A stretch of DNA of 64,000 nucleotides from Dongia mobilis (lineage in GTDB: Bacteria; Pseudomonadota; Alphaproteobacteria; Dongiales; Dongiaceae), in assembly GCF_004363235.1 (NCBI RefSeq), contig NZ_SNYW01000011.1, positions 224,691 through 288,690 of the forward strand, written 5' to 3'. Made by a program: the position numbers and the translations under genes. Below are positions 17,907-24,693 of this stretch, piece after piece. Within the stretch, counting starts at the first letter, position 1, and each line of letters begins with the position of its first letter. Under the pieces are notes generated by a model, which was given only the letters and a program-made list of their open reading frames with translations, was not told the origin of the DNA and did not search any database.

Positions 17907-18971
17907 TTACTGGGCCGGGGCATCCGTCACCGAGCTCATCAGAGCGCGGACGTCCTTGGCATCCCAGATCGGATCGATCTTCAGGCTGCCGTCGACGATC
18001 TGCTTCTTGACCTCGTCCACAGCGGCCCAGGCCTCGGCAGAGCCGTTGTCAGTCTTGATCAGCTGCACGGAATCATCGGCCAGCTGGATCGAGTAGCCGC
18101 GCGTGCCGAACTTGTCGGCCTGCAGATCCTCGACCATGGCCGTATAGACCGGCACCAGGTTCCAGACCACCGAGGAGAGCAGGCTGGTCGCCCCCTCCAT
18201 GCCGGTCTTGTCACCGATCACGTCGATGAAAAAGACCTTGCCGCCGGAAGCGGACTTTGCCGTTTCGGTCGCCTGCAGCATGCCGAAAGTGGCACCGTCG
18301 CCCTGACCGAAGATCACATCCGCACCCGCGGCGATGACCTGGTCGGTCACACGGCGGCCGCCCGCCGCATCGGAATAGGCAGCCGGGCCGATGACGGCAT
18401 AGAGCACCTTCACGGACGGATCCGCCGCCTTGACGCCCTGGGCGAATGCGGCCGATTGCGAGTTCCATGAGGGCGGCTCGCCGGAAACAACGATGCCGAC
18501 GGACTTGGTGGTCGTGGTCTTCGCCGCGAGAATGCCGGCGAGATAGGCGCCTTCATGGCCGGAGAGGGTGTAATCGGCCACGGCTCCCGGCTTGTTGGCG
18601 TCGGGGCGGTCGACGATCGCCACGGGAACGCCCTTCTCGGCACCCACTTCCGGTGCGGCTGTGTTGTAGCCGCTGGCATGGGCGATGATCAGGCTGGCGC
18701 CGTCATCGGCCACTTCGCGCAGCTGCGGATGGACATCGCCATAGCCGAGGCCGGTGGCCGGGATGAATTCCAGGCCGAACTTCTCGGCCACCGCCTTGGC
18801 GGCATCATGGCCCTGCTGGTTCCAGCCGTAATCGGTCGGCTCCTCCGGCGTCAGCACTGCGATCGATTTCACGTCCGCCGCCAGCGCACCGCCGGCAAGC
18901 GCGAACATGCTGGTCATCATTGCCGCAGCGAGCGCAGACCGTGCTGCATTCCGTCTCGAAATCTTGATCAT
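17907..18971 (-). CDS. BMP-family ABC substrate-binding protein, candidate B6-vitamer binder
   Basis: A 354-residue periplasmic protein with a signal peptide (SRRNAARSALAAAMM, cleavage near GALA-AD) and no lipobox cysteine. The mature chain starts VKSIAVLTPEEPTDYGWNQQGHDA and has the DYTLSGHEGAYLAGILAAK and QGDGATFGML segments of the PnrA/BmpA family. That family usually binds nucleosides or related heterocycles. It sits between the FHMPC dehydrogenase and its ATPase, inside the B6 operon, so the ligand is likely a B6 vitamer or breakdown intermediate. That assignment is inference. Confidence 0.85.
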   Translation of the reverse strand: MIKISRRNAARSALAAAMMTSMFALAGGALAADVKSIAVLTPEEPTDYGWNQQGHDAAKAVAEKFGLEFIPATGLGYGDVHPQLREVADDGASLIIAHASGYNTAAPEVGAEKGVPVAIVDRPDANKPGAVADYTLSGHEGAYLAGILAAKTTTTKSVGIVVSGEPPSWNSQSAAFAQGVKAADPSVKVLYAVIGPAAYSDAAGGRRVTDQVIAAGADVIFGQGDGATFGMLQATETAKSASGGKVFFIDVIGDKTGMEGATSLLSSVVWNLVPVYTAMVEDLQADKFGTRGYSIQLADDSVQLIKTDNGSAEAWAAVDEVKKQIVDGSLKIDPIWDAKDVRALMSSVTDAPAQ

Positions 18972-19096
18972 GTCGAAAGCCTCCTGCTCTTTCTCGATGT
19001 TGTACTCGTCGCAAACAGTCTGTTGCAGAGTTCAGTTGTCATCTTGCGGCCGGATCTCGGGCTCCCGCCGGTACTTCCTGGTTCCTCCCGCCCGTC

Positions 19097-20011
19097 TTAT
19101 TCCTGCAATATCCGCCGTACCGCCACCAGCTTGCGCGCGCGCTCGTCGCGCAGAGCTGCGATCCCTTCCGGCGTATAGTCGTAGATACCACCGCCGGTCT
19201 TCATGCCGAGCCTGCCCGCAGCGACGCGCTCGGTCACATAGGGTGCCACGTCGGCACGATCACACAACTCACGATTCAGATAGGAACCGACGGCGTTGTA
19301 AATGTCGAGACCAGCCATATCGAGGAGCGACATGGGGCCAACCACGGCCAGCTTGTAGCCGATGCCCCAGGATACGCAGGTATCGAGGTCTTGCGCGTCT
19401 ATAACCCCCCGCTCCACCAGATCGACGCATTCGCGCATCACGGAATAGAGCACCCGGTTCTCGACGAAACCCGGCACGTCCTTCCGGATGACGACCGGCA
19501 GATGGCCAATGCGACGCGCGAATGCCTTCATCCAGTCGACGGTGTCCGGCTTGGTCTCGCGGCCGGCGATCACCTCTATCATCGGAATGATATGCGGCGG
19601 ATTGGACCAATGCATGCCGACGATCCGGCCAGGGTTTGCCATGCCGGCCTGGATGTCGGTGATGGGAATGCCGGAGGTATCGCTGGCCAAGATCGCGCCA
19701 TCGCCGGCGACCCGGCAGATCGCCGTGAAGATCTCCCGCTTGAGTTCCAGCTTCTCCGGCACGTTCTCGATGACGAGATCAGCCCCGGCCACGGCACGGT
19801 CGAGCGATTCGACAATGCCGACCGAGCCACCCGGGACGAGGTTAACGCCGAGCTTCTCCAGCACCTGCGTTGCCATGTCGACCATGGCCGGCGCCCTGGC
19901 GCACTGCTCGGCACTGAGATCGAAGGCAGCGACGGTCAACCCAGCCCGCGCCAGCGTCGCGCAGATTCCAGGTCCCATGGTGCCCAAGCCGATAACGGCT
20001 GCCTTGGTCAT
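19097..20011 (-). CDS. 5-Formyl-3-hydroxy-2-methylpyridine-4-carboxylate 5-dehydrogenase
   Basis: NAD-dependent oxidation of the 5-aldehyde made from 4-pyridoxate, giving 3-hydroxy-2-methylpyridine-4,5-dicarboxylate (HMPDC). The 304-residue product belongs to the 3-hydroxyacyl-CoA dehydrogenase fold, with GLGTMGPG at 8-15. It shares SDTSGIPIT, GMHWSNPPHIIPMIEVIAG, RKDVPGFVENRVLYS, DLDTCVSWGIGYK and RARKLVAVRRIL with the Mesorhizobium enzyme as I recall it. It is in the cupin-to-lactonase operon. Ordinary acyl-CoA dehydrogenases lack the HWSNPPHIIPM block, which supports the specific call. Confidence 0.88.
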   Translation of the reverse strand: MTKAAVIGLGTMGPGICATLARAGLTVAAFDLSAEQCARAPAMVDMATQVLEKLGVNLVPGGSVGIVESLDRAVAGADLVIENVPEKLELKREIFTAICRVAGDGAILASDTSGIPITDIQAGMANPGRIVGMHWSNPPHIIPMIEVIAGRETKPDTVDWMKAFARRIGHLPVVIRKDVPGFVENRVLYSVMRECVDLVERGVIDAQDLDTCVSWGIGYKLAVVGPMSLLDMAGLDIYNAVGSYLNRELCDRADVAPYVTERVAAGRLGMKTGGGIYDYTPEGIAALRDERARKLVAVRRILQE

Positions 20012-20100
20012 GCCGCCCCCAGACGGAATAGAGCCAGATCCTGTTCTTGTTTCTTCTTCGTCGGCGGTCTTTTTGCCGCCTGCGGAATTCCGAACCTGCG

Positions 20101-20700
20101 TCAGCCGATGGCCTTCTTGAAGGCCGGGCGCGATGTCACCTTGTCGCGCCAGGCGCGCAAGGAGTCGAGGCCCGGCAGATCGACCGGGAAATCGAGACAG
20201 CGATGTACGATGGGCCCGAGGCAGACATCTGCCAGCGAGAAGTCATTGCCGGCAAGGAACGGCCGGCCAGCGGTTCCCCTGGCGAGGATTTCCAGTTGCG
20301 CCCTCAGTTCCTTGGCATCGGCATCGAAACTGGCCCCACGTTCAGCGGCCGGTTTCTTGGATTCCTTGAAGATCGCCACATAGGGAGCGTTCAGCGAGGC
20401 CAGCAGCCAGTCCATCCAGCGCTCGACCTGCGTCCGCGCGACGAGATCGGTCGGATAGAGTGCGCTTTTATGCTTGGACGCCAGGTAGCGCAGGATTGTG
20501 TTCGATTCCCAGATGACCGCATCACCGTCCACCAGGGTCGGCACCTTGCCATTCGGATTGAGGGAGAGATAGGTCTCGTCCTGGGTATTGTTGAACTGGC
20601 GACCGTAATCCTCGCGGTTGTAGGGCACACCCAGTTCCTCCAGCAGGAACAGAACCTTCTGCACGTTGCCCGACGTGGAACGGCCCAGAACTCGCAGCAT
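20101..20700 (-). CDS. Glutathione S-transferase family protein
   Basis: A 199-residue cytoplasmic protein with the thioredoxin-like N-terminal half (LGRSTSGNVQKVLFLLEELG, NPNGKVPTLVDGD, IWESNTILRYLA) and the alpha-helical C-terminal half (FSLADVCLGPIVHRC). These are the glutathione site and the N-capping box of the family. It lacks the SSCxxxRVRIAL motif of zeta-class maleylpyruvate isomerases. It sits 60 bp after the RidA gene and 89 bp before the dehydrogenase. It may isomerise or conjugate an unsaturated ring-cleavage product, which is inference. Confidence 0.88.
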   Translation of the reverse strand: MLRVLGRSTSGNVQKVLFLLEELGVPYNREDYGRQFNNTQDETYLSLNPNGKVPTLVDGDAVIWESNTILRYLASKHKSALYPTDLVARTQVERWMDWLLASLNAPYVAIFKESKKPAAERGASFDADAKELRAQLEILARGTAGRPFLAGNDFSLADVCLGPIVHRCLDFPVDLPGLDSLRAWRDKVTSRPAFKKAIG

Positions 20701-20760
20701 CTCTCTTCTCCCTGTCACGGCGGAGACAAACCGCCGGTTCGATTTCTACCCGATTTCGCC

Positions 20761-21138
20761 TCAGCGCTTCGGCTTGTAGGCGACGGCATCCATCTCGATT
20801 TTGCACTCGATCACCGCGCGCGCCTCGACGGTGGTGCGCGAAACGCGACCCTCCGGGAAGTACTCGGCGAAGACCCTGTTGTAGCGACCGAAGTTGCGCG
20901 CGTCCTCGAGATAGACGGTCACTTTCACGACGTCGCTCAGATCGGCGCCGTCCTCGGCCAGGATGCGCCGGATCGACTCGATCGTCCAGCGTGTTTCCTC
21001 CTCGATATTACCGTGGCACATATTGCCGTTCGCATCCTTGGCAACTTGTCCCGATACAAATATGAAGTCGCCCGCACGGACCGCCGGATGGAATGGCAGA
21101 TTGGGGTTCTTCTTGCCGATGGTGGTGATATCGCTCAT
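20761..21138 (-). CDS. RidA family protein (enamine/imine deaminase type)
   Basis: A 125-residue YjgF/RidA-fold protein, normally a trimer that hydrolyses reactive enamines or imines. Visible family features are FIFVSGQVAKDANGN near residue 27, the TIESIRRILAEDGADLSDVVKVTVYL helix-strand unit, and the C-terminal RTTVEARAVIECKIEMDAVAY with the Arg and the Cys-Lys-Ile-Glu segment in the usual places. In this operon a pyridine ring would be opened to nitrogen-containing enamines or imines, so the protein may release the ammonia. It follows the LVIVD gene by 35 bp. Confidence 0.88.
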   Translation of the reverse strand: MSDITTIGKKNPNLPFHPAVRAGDFIFVSGQVAKDANGNMCHGNIEEETRWTIESIRRILAEDGADLSDVVKVTVYLEDARNFGRYNRVFAEYFPEGRVSRTTVEARAVIECKIEMDAVAYKPKR

Positions 21139-21173
21139 TTCAGATCCCCGTTTCTTCCGTCAAGCCGTTCAAA

Positions 21174-22301
21174 TCAGAGCACCGAGGTTTCGATGATGTC
21201 GACGCCGCGCTGCCGGTCGATCAGATAGCACAGACCGCGATCATCGATGGTGACATCATTGGATGATGACAATTCGAACCCCTTCGGCGGATCCGGCTCA
21301 TAGAACGCCACTTCCCTGGGGTTGAAGGGATCGGCAATGTCGAGAATGCGCAAACCCTGCGCGAACCAGGCAAAGGGGATGGTCGTTCCCTTGAACCGCT
21401 CCGAAGGCTGGTGGCAACCCATCATCGGCGGCTGCGGCGCCCCGTCCCTGTCAAGCCCCTCGACCTGGAAGGTCGAGATGGGAATCGGGCAATGCTCGTT
21501 GGTGATGTCGTAGATCCAGGTAAAGGCAGGCGCTGCCGGCCACAGTTTTGCCACGTCCTCATCCGCAACCACCATGATCCTGCGCCCCTTCAGGGGTTCC
21601 GGGATCGGCAGGCAGGTATGGGTCGGGTGCGGGAAGGTAGGCGAGGTATTGACCGCGGAGATCAGCTGCGGCTTCGCCATGTCGGCGATGTCGAGAATGA
21701 AGAAGCCATGATGCCAGTAGCTGACATAGAGCCGGTCGCCCATGCGCAGGGGATGATGGCACCGGGGTGGCGTCCAGTTGTCCCAGGGATATTCCTCGCC
21801 GCCGGCTTGCCACTGCCCCGGAATCCACCAGCGTCCGACCTCTTCCGGCTTCTCCGGATCCTTCAGATCGAGGATCATGGCGATATTGCCGACATATCCT
21901 TCCGCGGTCGGCGAGATATAGGCGTAGCGGCCGTCAAAATCGTAGCGATGCACACCCTTGCCATGGGTGCGCCATTTCGAGATCAGGCGCGGATTGGCGG
22001 GCCTGGAGACATCATAGATGCCGAGCCCGCCACCGAATTCGGCATCGCCTTCCATGCCCTGGCGCTCGTGATTGACCACCATGATTCCGTTGGCAACGCG
22101 CACCTTGTGCGAGTGCCAGCCCACCGGCATGTCGATACGGGCCAGCGTCTTCGGATTCTTCGGATCGGAAACGTCGACGATGGTCGTTCCCGTCGGTTGG
22201 CGCATGTGGCCGATATAGAGAATGTTGCCATCGATCCAGACCTGACCACCACCGGGGCAGTCGATATTGGCCAACAGCTTGGTATTCTTCGCGCGTGCCA
22301 T
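21174..22301 (-). CDS. LVIVD-repeat beta-propeller protein
   Basis: A 375-residue protein without a signal peptide. Its repeated units of the form GLGIYDVSRPANPRLIS, FFILDIADMAKPQLIS, GLRILDIADPFNPREVA and TTIVDVSDPKNPKTLA define the LVIVD repeat, predicted to build a beta-propeller. It has conserved His-rich loops (GWHSHKVR, CHHPLRMG, PHPTHTCLP) that could bind a metal. The biochemical role is unknown. It sits 27 bp after the cupin dioxygenase-like gene and 35 bp before RidA, so it should act with them. Confidence 0.82.
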   Translation of the reverse strand: MARAKNTKLLANIDCPGGGQVWIDGNILYIGHMRQPTGTTIVDVSDPKNPKTLARIDMPVGWHSHKVRVANGIMVVNHERQGMEGDAEFGGGLGIYDVSRPANPRLISKWRTHGKGVHRYDFDGRYAYISPTAEGYVGNIAMILDLKDPEKPEEVGRWWIPGQWQAGGEEYPWDNWTPPRCHHPLRMGDRLYVSYWHHGFFILDIADMAKPQLISAVNTSPTFPHPTHTCLPIPEPLKGRRIMVVADEDVAKLWPAAPAFTWIYDITNEHCPIPISTFQVEGLDRDGAPQPPMMGCHQPSERFKGTTIPFAWFAQGLRILDIADPFNPREVAFYEPDPPKGFELSSSNDVTIDDRGLCYLIDRQRGVDIIETSVL

Positions 22302-22328
22302 AATTTCCTGTCCGTAGCGAAGCCGCGC

Positions 22329-23489
22329 CTAGGCAAGCTTCACAATGTCGCCGTTCTGGTTTCTGCCGTGTTTCTGGTAGAAGGCGAGCGCCTTCAGCGC
22401 CGGCTCGTCGCTGGCCACGAACAGGATTGCCGGGTCGCGATCCGACGTATTGACGTGCTGGCACCAGGAAGCACCCGGCACGGCCACCGTGTCGAACTGG
22501 TTCCACTCGATCTTCTGGTCGTTGACGATGCTGTAGCCCTCACCCTCGAAGGGGGAGATCACGAGGCTGGCGCTCTGCTTCAGGGGCAGCGTCCTTTCGC
22601 CAGGCCGCAGCATCTGCATGAAGAAGGTGATGGTCTTGAATACCGGCTGGCCGCTGGTCGGGTCGACATACTCGATCATGATACCTTCATGCGGGTCGCC
22701 GTCCCAGTCGCGGAACCTTTCTAGCGCCTCGCGCATCATGTCGTAGCGATAGACATACATCGGCGATGCCGCGCCGGCACCGCGATGATGCGAGACGAAG
22801 CGCGGCAGCAGGCCGCCATGGCCATAGACCATCTGGGAATAGGTCGGCGGAAAGCGCTCCGACTGCATCTTGCGCGCGACCCGGATGCCCTCTTCCTCCT
22901 CCGTGTAGTCGTGCTCGAAATACATGCAATTCATGGTCTCGGCCAGGGGCAGGTCGAGGACCGAGAGGTTGATGGCGTTGTCGTCACCCTGGTTGCCGTG
23001 ATTGTGCCACGTGTCATGGGGAGTCAGCACCAGATCGCCCGGTCCGAAGGTGATATTCTCGCCCTCGACGCCGGTGAAGTTCTGCTTGCCGGTTAGGCCA
23101 AGGCGGATCGCGTTCGGCGAATGCCGGTGTGGCGGCATGATCTCGCGCGGATCATTCAGCCGATAGGCGACATACATGTTGGTGGTGGTGGCGCGCTTCG
23201 GCGCCAGCCCGGGATTGACCAGGACAAGCGAGCGACGCTCGGAGCTTTCGGTGGTGATGAGTTCGGCCGAGCGGTAGAGCAGCGGTTCGATCTCGGACTT
23301 GTACTTCCATGAAAACGGGATGGCCTTGCGCTTGTCCATCACCTGGCGGTCTTCGTCGTTCTTGACGGTACGGTCGACCACCCAATAGCCGGCCATGTTC
23401 GCCTTCTCGACATCGGCGTGTAACTGGTCGAGCGCCGCTTGGAGATTGCTACCCTCGAGCCGGGCGCCGGTCTTGCCTTGTGCCGACAT
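22329..23489 (-). CDS. Bicupin ring-cleavage dioxygenase, gentisate/salicylate 1,2-dioxygenase-like
   Basis: A 386-residue two-cupin protein. The first cupin has PPHRHSPNAIRLGLTG (His121, His123), and LTPHDTWHNHGNQG (His162, His164) is the Fe(II) ligand pattern of gentisate, salicylate and 1-hydroxy-2-naphthoate dioxygenases. The second cupin ends FDTVAVPGASWCQHVN. The ATG at 23489 sits seven bases after GGAGGG. It is the first gene of the minus-strand B6 operon and is preceded by a palindromic operator. In this setting it may cleave the 3-hydroxypyridine-4-carboxylate ring, a salicylate-like target. A gentisate role is the alternative. Confidence 0.82.
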   Translation of the reverse strand: MSAQGKTGARLEGSNLQAALDQLHADVEKANMAGYWVVDRTVKNDEDRQVMDKRKAIPFSWKYKSEIEPLLYRSAELITTESSERRSLVLVNPGLAPKRATTTNMYVAYRLNDPREIMPPHRHSPNAIRLGLTGKQNFTGVEGENITFGPGDLVLTPHDTWHNHGNQGDDNAINLSVLDLPLAETMNCMYFEHDYTEEEEGIRVARKMQSERFPPTYSQMVYGHGGLLPRFVSHHRGAGAASPMYVYRYDMMREALERFRDWDGDPHEGIMIEYVDPTSGQPVFKTITFFMQMLRPGERTLPLKQSASLVISPFEGEGYSIVNDQKIEWNQFDTVAVPGASWCQHVNTSDRDPAILFVASDEPALKALAFYQKHGRNQNGDIVKLA

Positions 23490-23514
23490 CATCACCCTCC
23501 GCTATTCGCCGTTC

Positions 23515-23537
23515 CGAACCAATTCGGCATTGGTTCG
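23515..23537. promoter_or_regulatory. Perfect 9-bp inverted repeat CGAACCAAT-N5-ATTGGTTCG, likely GntR operator
   Basis: CGAACCAAT (23515-23523) and its exact reverse complement (23529-23537) flank TCGGC. The site lies 26 bp upstream of the cupin start, where a repressor would block the whole minus-strand operon. FadR-type GntR proteins bind palindromes containing GGT..ACC, and such a regulator is encoded divergently at 23762. Confidence 0.7.
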
Positions 23538-23651
23538 TTTCCCGGGCGTCCTTCTGGCCGAGAACGTAACCATTTCTTTCCGACAGCGTCAACGGGAAGT
23601 CGGAGCCAGATCGGGCGCCAGCGTTGTATCCAGCAGATTGCGGCCTAATGG

Positions 23652-23710
23652 TGCGACAATTGTCGCAGTCTGCAGATCGTGGTATCAATTGTCGGAACAT
23701 TGGTACCAAT
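23652..23710. promoter_or_regulatory. Two further palindromes in the cupin-gntR intergenic region
   Basis: TGCGACAATTGTCGCA (23652-23667) is a perfect 16-bp palindrome, and ATTGGTACCAAT (23699-23710) is a perfect 12-bp palindrome containing TGGTACCA. Between them CAATTGTCGG repeats part of the first (23686 onward). They lie 52-110 bp ahead of the GntR start, suiting autoregulation. The gap 23490-23761 holds no gene. Confidence 0.6.
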
Positions 23711-23761
23711 GCTTCCCCTGTTGCCCGCCTTTGAAAGAGAAAGCCGGTTCCGGAACACTGC

Positions 23762-24538
23762 ATGGAACGCGTGGACCCAACCTTGAGCAAATTGCGGCGC
23801 CTGATCGCGCGCCAGGAGGCCGATTCGCGCGTGCCGCCGGAGCGGACCCTGGCGCTCGAACTCGGGGTCGGGCGGCGTTCGCTGCGCCGCGCCCTCGATG
23901 TGCTTGAGCAGGAAGGCCAGATCTCGCGACATCAGGGCCGCGGCACCTTCGTCAGCCGCCAGCGCAATGGCGAAAACGGCTCCGGCCGCAATGGCGGCGG
24001 GCTTGCCGCCGTTGCGGTGGCCGCCGAGAGAGTATCTCTCGGCGCCCTCGCCGATGCTGCGGTGACCGGCGCCTTCGACGGCATTCTCGACCATACCAAT
24101 CCGCTGGAAGTTATCGAAGTGCGGCTTGCTATCGAGCCGGTCATGGCCCGGCTTGCCGCCTTTCGCGCCTCGCAGACCGAGATCAATCGCCTCCAGATCC
24201 TGGTCGAGGAAACGCGCAGCGCCAGCGACACGATCAGTTATCAGGAGGCCGATTCGCGCTTCCACCGCACGATCGCCGAGATCGCCCGCAACACGCTGTT
24301 CCTTGCCATCTACGATACGCTGCAATCGAGCCGGCGCGACAGCGGCTGGCAGCGCCTCGGCGAAAATGCCAATTGCTACAAGCGCCAGGCGGTCTATGCC
24401 GATTTTCACCGCGACATCGCCGCGGCGATCGCGGCGCGCCAGGGCGACCGCGCCCAGGAACTGATGCAGCAGCACCTCAGTGACGTGCAGCGCTATATCT
24501 TCCAGCACGCCTTTCCCGCCGGCAGCGCGCAGCAATAG
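23762..24538 (+). CDS. GntR-family transcriptional regulator, FadR type
   Basis: A 258-residue DNA-binding protein. The winged helix lies near residues 20-66 (VPPERTLALELGVGRRSLRRALDVLEQEGQ followed by RHQGRGTFVS). The C-terminal FCD ligand domain has EVIEVRLAIEPVMARLAA, ADSRFHRTIAEIARN and FHRDIAAAIAARQ, whose Asp and His residues normally bind a metal and a carboxylate effector. It is divergent from the B6 operon and followed by a GMC gene. It is therefore the likely regulator of B6 catabolism, acting on the GAACCAAT sites. The effector could be 4-pyridoxate or a related pyridine acid. Confidence 0.9.
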   Translation: MERVDPTLSKLRRLIARQEADSRVPPERTLALELGVGRRSLRRALDVLEQEGQISRHQGRGTFVSRQRNGENGSGRNGGGLAAVAVAAERVSLGALADAAVTGAFDGILDHTNPLEVIEVRLAIEPVMARLAAFRASQTEINRLQILVEETRSASDTISYQEADSRFHRTIAEIARNTLFLAIYDTLQSSRRDSGWQRLGENANCYKRQAVYADFHRDIAAAIAARQGDRAQELMQQHLSDVQRYIFQHAFPAGSAQQ

Positions 24539-24634
24539 CCGATTGCCGGTACCAGCCGCGGCGTCCAGGTTCAGCGCCCGGGCGCTTGTCGCCCCGCCTT
24601 GCCCGTGTTAACGATTGGTAACGGCAAAAGCCGG

Positions 24635-24667
24635 ATTGGTTCACATTCCGCCGGATGGCGTGAACCA
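24635..24667. promoter_or_regulatory. Inverted repeat TGGTTCAC-N15-GTGAACCA ahead of the GMC gene
   Basis: ATTGGTTCAC begins at 24635 and GTGAACCA ends at 24667, giving 8-bp perfect arms. The arms carry the same GAACCAAT-type box seen at 23515 and 11130, only 27 bp before the GMC start. This suggests the GMC gene belongs to the same regulon. Confidence 0.55.
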
Positions 24668-24693
24668 TTTTTGCGCAAACAGGGATGGCGGTC

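Noticed and set aside
20101..20700. Calling the GST a maleylpyruvate isomerase
   Set aside because: The zeta-class SSCxxxRVRIAL motif is absent; only the general GST fold is supported.
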